Part shown: piece after piece, positions 45,507-52,545 of the stretch | Layout: every line of letters starts with the position of its first letter | Position numbering within the stretch: the stretch's first letter is position 1 | NCBI GenBank assembly: GCA_047605645.1 | Contig: JASGFJ010000001.1 | Location: 144,087-208,086, forward strand | Source: UBA1309 sp047605645 | GTDB lineage: Bacteria > Bacteroidota > Bacteroidia > Bacteroidales > Dysgonomonadaceae | Direction of reading: 5' to 3' | Length of the DNA: 64,000 nt | Notes under the pieces: model-generated | What the model was told of the DNA's origin: nothing | Database searches by the model: none | The model's input: the letters and a program-made list of their open reading frames with translations, nothing else | Position numbers and translations under genes: made by a program

Positions 45507-46898
45507 TTATTCTTTGTTGATGTTGGGTTTTTCAAGGCCGTATCCTTTGATTCTATCTTCTTTTTTTAGCATCAGAGAAACAAAAACGGCTAAAATAGTC
45601 AATACGACAAATATCAGCCAGGTTTTACTGTAATCGTAGGGTACGATTTTTCCGGCCGCTTTTGCTATTCCAACTTGCGGATTTGTTTTGTCAAGTACAA
45701 TTCCTATAAGTAACGGAATACCCCACAATCCGAAATTCTGAATCCAGAAGATGACAGCATAAGCGCTTCCTAATTGTTTTTCCGGAATGATTTTGGGAAC
45801 CGAAGGCCATATTGCAGATGGGACAAGCGAGAAAGCCACTCCAAGTAAAAGAACATTTACAATTGCAAAACTAATATTGGTTAGAAACGGCAAGTAGAAT
45901 ATGATGTGTACAACGACCAGTATCATCGCACCAAGAATCATGATGCTTGCGCCTTTTCCTTTTTTATCGTAAATGCTACCAAAGACCGGAGTGAGAAGCA
46001 TGGTGCCTAAAGGCAACAGGCTCGGAATGGCACCCGCCCATTGTTCGGAGACTCCAAATTTATTCACCATAAGGTCTGAGCCATACTTGTAAAAAGGGAA
46101 TACTGCAGAATAGAACAATAGGCAAAGGATGGTGATGAGCCAGAAACCCTTGTTTGCAACAATTTTTGAAAGATCTGATATTTTGAATTCTTCTTCTTCA
46201 TCCGTCTTCTCACCAGTCTTATTAAGCTGTGAATCCAGTTTCCTGTCCATCATATTATAGTATAGAAAGGCGATTAATCCGGCTATTAAAAGCAAGACTC
46301 CAAAGAAGAGCCAGTTTGCAACACCGTAATGCCCTGCAAAATAGGCTCCAAGGAGCAACGGCCCAAATGACCCGAGACGCGCGATGGCTACCTGAATACC
46401 CATGGCTAAGGCAATTTCCCGCCCTTTGAACCATTTCACTAAAGCTTTGGAGATCGTGATTCCTGCATATTCGGCTCCGACCCCAAAAATCGCATATCCG
46501 AAAGCGGCAAAGAATACCTGCTCTTTCATTTGCCAGATGCCCAGTACATTGATCGTATCTGTGGCGGAAAATACTTCTTTGAAGGCAAGGTATTTAATAA
46601 GCCCTCCGACAAGCATTAAAACTCCTGAGATAATATTGCTGATTCGTATGCCGAATTTGTCCAAAAGAATTCCGACAATAAGCAGCATAAGGAAAAAAAC
46701 ATTAAACAGCCCGTAAGAACTTGTTACAATCCCAAAATCAGTACTGTCCCAACCATACGCCCTCTCCAGAATGGTCTTCAGGGGAGAGATGATTTCTGTG
46801 AACATATATCCGCCAAACATGGCGAAGGAGAGGATGAGCAGAGCGGCCCATCTTGATGCCGCAGAGTCTCTTAGAGTCGCTTCCAGTTGTTGTTTCAT
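45507..46898 (-). CDS. MFS transporter, sugar-phosphate/OFA-like
   Basis: About 463 residues with 12 transmembrane helices. ATG at 46898 (MKQQLEATLRDS) is preferred: the frame opens at 46922, but a TAnnTTTG element on the minus strand (46920-46927, reading TAAATTTG) overlaps that codon. The first loop has a GWDSTDFGIVTSSYGLFNVF helix typical of UhpC/GlpT-like and OFA-type carriers; a middle cytoplasmic loop is charged (about 228-250). The substrate is an organic anion or sugar phosphate by family only. It shares the strand with pncB, which does not by itself imply a nicotinate carrier. Confidence 0.85.
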   Translation of the reverse strand: MKQQLEATLRDSAASRWAALLILSFAMFGGYMFTEIISPLKTILERAYGWDSTDFGIVTSSYGLFNVFFLMLLIVGILLDKFGIRISNIISGVLMLVGGLIKYLAFKEVFSATDTINVLGIWQMKEQVFFAAFGYAIFGVGAEYAGITISKALVKWFKGREIALAMGIQVAIARLGSFGPLLLGAYFAGHYGVANWLFFGVLLLIAGLIAFLYYNMMDRKLDSQLNKTGEKTDEEEEFKISDLSKIVANKGFWLITILCLLFYSAVFPFYKYGSDLMVNKFGVSEQWAGAIPSLLPLGTMLLTPVFGSIYDKKGKGASIMILGAMILVVVHIIFYLPFLTNISFAIVNVLLLGVAFSLVPSAIWPSVPKIIPEKQLGSAYAVIFWIQNFGLWGIPLLIGIVLDKTNPQVGIAKAAGKIVPYDYSKTWLIFVVLTILAVFVSLMLKKEDRIKGYGLEKPNINKE

Positions 46899-47072
46899 TC
46901 GTTTAATATATAGTGCCTGCAAATTTACTTAAAAAGAATTGTCTCGTTCCTGTTCTGAACAAAGGAATCTGTTAAAGATTTTCTTTGATGTAGTAAGGCG
47001 CTTGTAATGAGTTTGTAAAGCCTATACGATAGACCGAAGGATAGAAAAAAACTTCGTTTTGGTTATTGAAAA

Positions 47073-47104
47073 TTTGCAAAATACGAGAATTTGTAGTAAT
47101 ATTG
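47073..47104 (+). promoter_or_regulatory. Promoter of the CAU tRNA
   Basis: -33 TTTG (47073-47076), a 20-nt spacer and -7 TAATATTG (47097-47104, one mismatch to TAnnTTTG). The tRNA starts 29 nt after the -7 element. Confidence 0.65.
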
Positions 47105-47132
47105 CATCCGCTTTTGAGGCATTCTCAAAACA

Positions 47133-47206
47133 GGTCCTATAGCTCAGTTGGTTAGAGCATCTGACTCATAATCAGGGGGTCCTTGGTTCAAGCCCAAGTG
47201 GGACCA
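47133..47206 (+). tRNA. trnM(cau): tRNA with CAU anticodon (elongator Met or Ile2)
   Basis: A 74-nt tRNA. The acceptor stem pairs GGTCCTA with TGGGACC and the discriminator is A. D arm AGCTCAGTTGGTTAGAGC, anticodon loop CTCATAA (CAU), T loop TTCAAGC. The first pair is G-C, so it is not the initiator. CAU could be elongator Met or a lysidine-modified Ile2 reading AUA; I favour Met. CCA is not encoded. An integrase relic lies just downstream. Confidence 0.93.
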
Positions 47207-47213
47207 CAATAAA

Positions 47214-47248
47214 AAAGACTTACGAGAAATCGTAAGTCTTTTTTTTAT
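47214..47248 (+). terminator. Terminator after the CAU tRNA
   Basis: An 11-bp stem (47214-47224 AAAGACTTACG with 47231-47241 CGTAAGTCTTT) followed by a T-run. Confidence 0.88.
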
Positions 47249-47306
47249 TTGGTGTGCTCTGAGGTAGATTCCCAAAAAAGGAAGGGTTGCCGTCAATACT
47301 CTGTGT

Positions 47307-47690
47307 CTAGGTATCTCTTTTTTTCAATCTAAAGCGAAAGAACTTAATAAGTGCAGAGGCTGTTTTCTCAATCTCCATGTTAATATTTTGCAGAGAAACT
47401 ACCAATGTGGGGTTTCCTTTAAGGTCTTTGTGTCGTTTGGCTGTTTCAAATGCTCTTTTGGTATCTTTATCCCAATAATCGGTTTTAATTTTGGAGTCCG
47501 CAGGCAATAACTGAAACGAATGCTGTTGATATTCATTATCAATAACATAAGTGTGAATTCTTCGGTGGCGTTCTTCAAGAAGGATTTGATTTGATTTCTT
47601 GTGAAAAGGTTCTTTTTGTTCAGGCCAGTTCGAATTTTATGTTTCAGGAACTTCCTTTCAAAGCTTGTGCCGTGGGACATAGACCCGAAC
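47307..47690 (-). pseudogene. Relic of a Bacteroidetes tyrosine integrase N-terminus
   Basis: On the minus strand, coding-like peptides run through two or three frames. Frame one includes LPADSKIKTDYWDKDTKRAF followed by AKRHKDLKGNPTLVVSLQNI and NMEIEKTASALIK. An upstream piece reads NKKNLFTRNQIKSFL, with a peptide HRRIHTYVIDNEYQQHSFQL in a third frame. The WDKDTKR..ETAK...DLKGNP..V pattern recalls the arm-binding N-terminus of Bacteroidetes phage-type integrases. The catalytic part is missing. Several frameshifts make it non-functional. Its position about 100 bp from a tRNA 3' end fits tRNA-targeted integration. Confidence 0.5.
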
Positions 47691-47824
47691 TTCTGTTATC
47701 AATTTATTTGTCATAAATGAGACTCTGTTACATGATGAAGCGTCAGTGTTCGTCAAAGTAAAACAATTATTGTCCCATTGATGGCGAAAATGTTAAGTCA
47801 AGTCCTTATTTTTTATATATTTAC

Positions 47825-48136
47825 AGAAAATGTCGAGATTATAACCGCAATCGAAGAAAAACGAATCAAGGCTGTGTCCGAGAGGAGGAGGGTGATTCTT
47901 CCGACTTGAAAGGAGAAGAGGAAGCTTCGCTTGTGTGTATTCTTGGTGCGATACTAGAGAAGACCACTCGATACGATATAGAAAACAAACAGCCTATTTG
48001 AGTATCTATCGTTGTCGCTAAATCGATAGGCTTACCCAATGAGGGCTTTTTTGAGATGTGCGACACACTGGATATTGATGCATATTTGAGTGATATGCAG
48101 AGTGAGTGTTTGGGATATTGGAAGAAAGATAAATGA
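47825..48136 (+). pseudogene. Broken small gene upstream of the GNAT gene
   Basis: The plus strand reads ASLVCILGAILEKTTRYD, then IENKQPI, an in-frame TGA (47999-48001), and SIVVAKSIGLPNEGFFEMCD to a stop at 48134. An upstream piece in another frame reads VEIITAIEEKRIKAVSER. The pattern of Y......P..S.VV....G.P..GFFE is known to me from C-termini of small uncharacterised proteins in defence and mobile contexts. At least one frameshift and one nonsense codon are present, so it is probably dead, unless recoded. Confidence 0.4.
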
Positions 48137-48166
48137 TATAAAGATTAACCATTAAATCGATTCATT

Positions 48167-49213
48167 ATGGAAATAAAAGCATTTTCAGAAATAAATTTAG
48201 ATGATCCATTCTTTGATTCTCTTAAAGATGGTTATAGTGAATTTGTAGATTGGTTCGAGAGAAAGGTTGTCGAAAATGCGATAGCTTATGTTCAATATGA
48301 CCCCAATAATAACATTGCAGGTTTTTTATATCTAAAAATAGAAACAGGAACTTTAGATGATATTGAACCCTCTCGACCTAATAAAAAGAGGCTCAAAGTC
48401 GGAACATTCAAGGTTAATCCGCATGGGACACGCTTTGGGGAACGCTTCGTAAAGAAGATAATGGATAAGGCGATTGTCGAAAATGTAGATGAAGTTTATG
48501 TAACAGTATTTGACGAACATGATGCTTTAATTGGATTACTGGGGCGCTACGGCTTTATCAACGGGGGTACTAAAACGACAGCCAACGGAACCGAGCAAGT
48601 GCTTATAAAAGAGATGCGTATTCTTTTCGACAATGTTCTTCTTGATTATCCCTTGATTCAATCCAATAATAGGCGTAAATTTGCGTTGTCAATTTATCCA
48701 GAATATCACACAAAGCTTTTTCCTGATTCTATATTAAGGAATGAAAGTTACAATTTGATTGAAGATATTTCTCATACTAATAGCATTCATAAAATATATA
48801 TATGCTTTATGAGGGATATCAATTTGTTGAGACTAGGCGATATAATTGCAATATATCGGACAAAAGACAATCTTGGGTCAGCACATTATCGGAGTGTAAT
48901 AACCTCTGTCTGTGTTGTTGAAGAAGTAAAAACCAAGAATGATTTTGCAAACGTTAATGAGTTTATTGAATATGCAAATGCATACAGTATTTTTGAAAGA
49001 GATGATTTGATAAAATGGTTCAATCAACAGCGAAACTTAACTGTTATAAAGATGACTTATAACATTGCGCTCAATAGAAGAATAACCAAACAAATATTAA
49101 TGGATGAGTTAGGGATAAATCCTGAATATTGGGGATTTTTTAGATTGACAGATGAACAATTTAATCAACTTTTAGATAGAGGAGAAGTATATGAAAATAT
49201 TATTATCAATTAA
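48167..49213 (+). CDS. GNAT acetyltransferase fused to a PUA-like domain
   Basis: A 348-residue protein. Residues 1-155 form a GNAT acetyltransferase fold: AGFLYLKIE strand, then KVGTFKVNPHGTRFGERFVKKIMDKAI, in which RFGER takes the place of the acetyl-CoA-binding Q/RxxGxG/A loop, and a late LIGLLGRYGFINGG segment. Residues about 165-348 are a second domain with IYICFMRDINLLRLGDIIAIYRT and HYRSVITSVCVVEEV, reminiscent of PUA/EVE-type RNA- or modified-base-binding folds. The last 23 bp overlap the ASCH gene. The pair is cargo in decayed mobile DNA. Target unknown; tRNA or protein acetylation are both possible. Confidence 0.75.
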   Translation: MEIKAFSEINLDDPFFDSLKDGYSEFVDWFERKVVENAIAYVQYDPNNNIAGFLYLKIETGTLDDIEPSRPNKKRLKVGTFKVNPHGTRFGERFVKKIMDKAIVENVDEVYVTVFDEHDALIGLLGRYGFINGGTKTTANGTEQVLIKEMRILFDNVLLDYPLIQSNNRRKFALSIYPEYHTKLFPDSILRNESYNLIEDISHTNSIHKIYICFMRDINLLRLGDIIAIYRTKDNLGSAHYRSVITSVCVVEEVKTKNDFANVNEFIEYANAYSIFERDDLIKWFNQQRNLTVIKMTYNIALNRRITKQILMDELGINPEYWGFFRLTDEQFNQLLDRGEVYENIIIN

Positions 49214-49583
49214 ACCTGAGTTTGTAGAACAAATCTTCAATGGTAACAAAAAGTTTGAGTATAGAAAAAATATATTTTCAAACAAAAAGGTTGATTCTGT
49301 TATTATATATTCAACAATGCCAGTTGGGATGATAGTTGGGGAGTTTAAGATCTCAGAGATTTTAAAAGATACGCCCGAAAGAATTTGGGAAGATACAGAA
49401 AAGGACTCTGGAATAACAAAATCTTTCTATGATTCTTATTTTGAGAACCGAGACAAAGCGTATGCCCTAAAGATAGGAAAGCTAAAAATATACAAAGCAC
49501 CTATTAACCCCTACAAAATATTTGAGAATTTTATACCACCTCAATCTTTCCGTTATCTACAAGAAGATATTCAGGCTTTCTAA
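49191..49583 (+). CDS. ASCH-domain protein
   Basis: A 130-residue ASCH (PUA-fold) protein. It begins MKILLSIKPEFVEQIFNGNKKFEYRK, the standard ASCH opening in which a Lys/Glu/Arg cluster (KKFEYRK) lines the binding cleft. Then comes VDSVIIYSTMPVGMIVGEF, the central strands. ASCH domains bind RNA or nucleosides; some are amidohydrolases of N4-acetylcytidine, which is notable next to an acetyltransferase. Its ATG lies inside the last 23 bp of the GNAT gene, in another frame, so translation is likely coupled. Confidence 0.85.
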   Translation: MKILLSIKPEFVEQIFNGNKKFEYRKNIFSNKKVDSVIIYSTMPVGMIVGEFKISEILKDTPERIWEDTEKDSGITKSFYDSYFENRDKAYALKIGKLKIYKAPINPYKIFENFIPPQSFRYLQEDIQAF

Positions 49584-49616
49584 AAACAATACCCGAGGCA
49601 TTCTCGGGTATTGTTT
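49584..49616. terminator. Terminator between the ASCH and DUF2188 genes
   Basis: A 14-bp stem, AAACAATACCCGAG (49584-49597) with CTCGGGTATTGTTT (49603-49616), and a 5-nt loop. It sits between convergent genes and can serve both. Confidence 0.85.
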
Positions 49617-49642
49617 CGTTGAAGGAGCTGCAGTCAAAAGGC

Positions 49643-49867
49643 TTATCCTTTAGGTGGATAACTATCGCTTTCGTAACTGTTTTTCTGCCTAATTTGCCCA
49701 TTAGTCCCGTGAATAACGACTTCCTGACCATTATTTTTTGCTATTTGAATTGCTCTCTGTATAGCTTCTTTTTGAGTATCAAAGTTACCAGAACTTCTTT
49801 GTGCTTTCTCTTGTTTTGTAGACCAACCTCCTGATGGGTTCTTAACTACATGAATATTTTTTCGCAT
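49643..49867 (-). CDS. DUF2188-family small protein
   Basis: A 74-residue protein that matches the whole DUF2188 pattern: HVVKNPSGGWSTKQEKAQRS, FDTQKEAI..A..IAKN, EVVIHGTNGQIRQKNSY and a final PPKG. Function unknown; the family is common in accessory DNA and often linked with stress or mobile contexts. A run of 14 A (sense strand; T14 at 49874-49887) lies 7 bp upstream of its ATG. Confidence 0.85.
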   Translation of the reverse strand: MRKNIHVVKNPSGGWSTKQEKAQRSSGNFDTQKEAIQRAIQIAKNNGQEVVIHGTNGQIRQKNSYESDSYPPKG

Positions 49868-50053
49868 AATTTATTTTTTTTTTTTTTGTAATAAATTCTT
49901 TAATTAGAGGAATTAGTTTCTTTTTCTGTTTCTTCTTTTTCCTCTCGTTTTTTAGTTCGACCTTTATATTCCTGCGGCTATCATCAATGAATACAAAATG
50001 GTTATCTCTAATCCAATAGTGAGAGCGACAAGGAAAATTCCAATCCATCCGAC
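49868..50053. other. Non-coding region with T14 homopolymer
   Basis: It begins with the 14-bp homopolymer at 49874-49887 upstream of the DUF2188 gene. The rest is AT-rich. An opposite-strand frame at 49842-50048 is Lys-rich low-complexity sequence and is not a credible gene. Confidence 0.4.
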
Positions 50054-50198
50054 AAAAGATGCTGTGCGGATATACTCTGCCCTAAATCTAAAACAGACGC
50101 CTTTTAAGAAAATAAAAATCTGTAGGTCGCAGTTCCCTCCGGAATAAGCAGCCAGGAGGCATCTATCCGGGAATACGATGGAGTAAGAATGAAAGTTG
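50054..50198 (+). pseudogene. 3' end of an IS4-type transposase gene, relic 1
   Basis: The plus strand encodes DAVRIYSALNLKQTPFKKIK then ICRSQFPPE and stop. The same C-terminal peptide, nearly identical, ends the longer relic at 62394-62760 on the other strand. DNA identity extends past the stop codon for about 50 bp, up to 50198, which may mark the old element end. Only about 30 codons remain. Confidence 0.7.
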
Positions 50199-50309
50199 AA
50201 TTAAGAGTTAAATCGCGTCGTAGGTTGTCAATCGTTTTTATATCAGGAAATAAATTGTATCTTTAAGAATTGCTTTTCTGTCCATATTAACCTTAATAAC
50301 TATTTTTCC

Positions 50310-52391
50310 ATGATGAAGTCTTGCGAGCTGTTTTTCGCTTTCCCGGAGCGAAATATAAAGAAATATTTTATCTATCTGATGCTTGTACTTGGCGCATGCC
50401 TCATCGCTTCGAGCGTTTCTTCCCAAACTCAAAAATCGAATTTACCGACAGTCTATGTTTATACAGACAATGGTGCAGAAGTCACAAGTACAGAGCAATA
50501 CCTGTCCGGGCGCATTCAAATCATAAGCAATGATGCATCTGAAAGCTTGGATGCTTCAACCCGGATTCGAGGCCGAGGCAATTCCACCTGGAAATTAGCC
50601 AAAAAACCATACCGGATAAAGCTTGCCGAGAAATATAAGATATTCAATCTGCCAGCAAAAGCCAAAAGCTGGACGCTTCTAGCCAACCATGCCGATAAGA
50701 CATTGATTCGCAATGCACTCGCATTTAAAATAAGTACATTCCTGGGGATGGAGTTTACGCCTTCAGTTAAATTCGTTGATTTCGTCTTAAATGATACTTT
50801 TTTAGGAAACTATATGCTGTCCGACCAGGTAGAGGTGAATTCAAAAAGGGTGAATATTGATGAATTAGACAGCACTGTTGTTGCTGGAGATAATCTGACC
50901 GGAGGGTATTTGCTCGAAATTGATGGATTTGCAGCCTCTGAGCCCATCTGGTTTACAACAAACAAAGGGCTGAAAATTACGGTAAAATCTCCGGATGAGG
51001 ATGTGATCAATTTCCAGCAATTGAATTATATTCAAAACTATATTGCTGATTTTGAGAACAGACTGTTTTCTGCTGATTTCAAAGATCCCGATTTAGGGTA
51101 CAGAACCATGGTTGACAGCACGAGCCTTGTCAATTGGTATATTGGCTGTGAACTGACTGGGAATCCAGATTCCTTCTGGAGTACTTATATATACAAGAAA
51201 CGGAATGATAATAAGTTGTATTTCGGTCCCATGTGGGATTATGATATTGCTTTCAATAATGACAACAGGCTGGGCGATGCTGTTGATAAACTCATGCGTA
51301 ACCATGCCCACGAACCCCGAACATGGATAACCCAATTGTATCAGGACGAATGGTTTCAACAAGCTGTTTGGCGACGTTGGAACGAGATTGTTAATAACAA
51401 CATGGAGGTGGAATTAACAAATTACATTACACAAACAGCCGCCCTGATAGATAATTCTCAGCAATTGAATTTTAGTTCAGCTTTGTGGCCGGTACTTAGC
51501 TCCCGTGTTTACAGAGAAGAGTTTCTGTTTTTGAGCTACAGCGAAGGTGTGGACTACCTTAAGCAATATGTCAGAGATCGGATTGCTTTCTTAAATACGG
51601 CTCTGAAATATACCGAGATGGAAAAACCTTCGGAAATATTTGTAGCAGACGCAAATTACTATTATATGATTCTGAATAAAAAGACCAACAATGTCATTGC
51701 GGTAAAAGATTCTTCGCTTACTGAAAATGCTCCTTTGGTTTCGGGAACACCCATAGAGGCTGAAAGCTCGCAAATGTGGAACATCCAGGATGTTGGGAAT
51801 GATACATATCTGCTTATCAATAAAAAATCGGGATTGGTAGCCACCGGAAATGGACACAACAGCCAATTGACCCAAAAGACATTCAATCCGACCGATTCAA
51901 AGCAACGATGGAAGATTGTTCCTGTAAATACAGGAAATGTTTATGCACTTCAGAATGTTGCAACTGGTTATACAATCAATAATTCGGGAGGGAAATACAC
52001 AAACGGCAATCCAATCATTGAATATACAAGCGGACTTGTCGCTTCTTCTACTGGATACAGTTTATTAAGCGAAAACCAGCAATGGTATCTGCAAAAACAA
52101 TCTCCAATGACTTCATCTATTATAGAATATGGTCATTCAATGACTTTTAAGGCAGCATATAACGCCTCGACCCTTAAATTTGAAATCAGTTACCAGCTTA
52201 GCAAGGAAGCAGATATTTCCATCACCATATTCAATATTTTCGGTCAGAAAGTAGCTGATTTTTTTCAGAAATCAAATACCTCTGGTGATGTTGAACTTTC
52301 AGCACCGGGATGCAAGCAAGGTGTTTATCTAATCTGCCTGAGAACAAATACAGGAAATGTTATGACGAAGAGAATCATTATAAATAAATAG
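50310..52391 (+). CDS. CotH-kinase family protein with ricin-type and T9SS sorting domains
   Basis: A 693-residue secreted protein. A signal peptide ends near SSVSSQ (about residue 40; starts at codon 1 or 2 or at the Met at about 23 are all possible). The CotH kinase domain (about 45-420) has RIRGRGNSTW, KKPYRIKL, and the metal-binding FGPMWDYDIAFNND. A ricin/CBM13-like beta-trefoil (about 445-605) has two QxW repeats (SQMWNI, KQRWKI, then QQWYL). The C-terminus is a type A type IX secretion sorting domain (ITIFNIFGQKVADF ... GVYLICLRT ... KRIIINK). So it is probably exported by T9SS and surface attached. A TATCTTTA -7-like element lies at 50258-50265. Confidence 0.88.
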   Translation: MMKSCELFFAFPERNIKKYFIYLMLVLGACLIASSVSSQTQKSNLPTVYVYTDNGAEVTSTEQYLSGRIQIISNDASESLDASTRIRGRGNSTWKLAKKPYRIKLAEKYKIFNLPAKAKSWTLLANHADKTLIRNALAFKISTFLGMEFTPSVKFVDFVLNDTFLGNYMLSDQVEVNSKRVNIDELDSTVVAGDNLTGGYLLEIDGFAASEPIWFTTNKGLKITVKSPDEDVINFQQLNYIQNYIADFENRLFSADFKDPDLGYRTMVDSTSLVNWYIGCELTGNPDSFWSTYIYKKRNDNKLYFGPMWDYDIAFNNDNRLGDAVDKLMRNHAHEPRTWITQLYQDEWFQQAVWRRWNEIVNNNMEVELTNYITQTAALIDNSQQLNFSSALWPVLSSRVYREEFLFLSYSEGVDYLKQYVRDRIAFLNTALKYTEMEKPSEIFVADANYYYMILNKKTNNVIAVKDSSLTENAPLVSGTPIEAESSQMWNIQDVGNDTYLLINKKSGLVATGNGHNSQLTQKTFNPTDSKQRWKIVPVNTGNVYALQNVATGYTINNSGGKYTNGNPIIEYTSGLVASSTGYSLLSENQQWYLQKQSPMTSSIIEYGHSMTFKAAYNASTLKFEISYQLSKEADISITIFNIFGQKVADFFQKSNTSGDVELSAPGCKQGVYLICLRTNTGNVMTKRIIINK

Positions 52392-52496
52392 GATAACATT
52401 GTTATTTTTTTTAGTGATAACATCCTTTTTGATAATCATCTTCATATTCTGCAATTTTTTAACCAAAAAATGTAAGAATGGATTTCGAACAAAAGA

Positions 52497-52528
52497 TTTG
52501 TTCTGTCTGTAACGAATGTGTATATTTG
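52497..52528 (+). promoter_or_regulatory. Promoter of the transglutaminase-fold pair
   Basis: -33 TTTG (52497-52500), a 20-nt spacer and a perfect -7 TATATTTG (52521-52528). The first start codon is 18 bp further. Confidence 0.8.
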
Positions 52529-52545
52529 TGAATAATGTGTAATTT

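Noticed and set aside
49842..50048. A minus-strand Lys-rich frame of 68 codons.
   Set aside because: Low-complexity sequence produced by the T-rich tract, overlapping the DUF2188 start.
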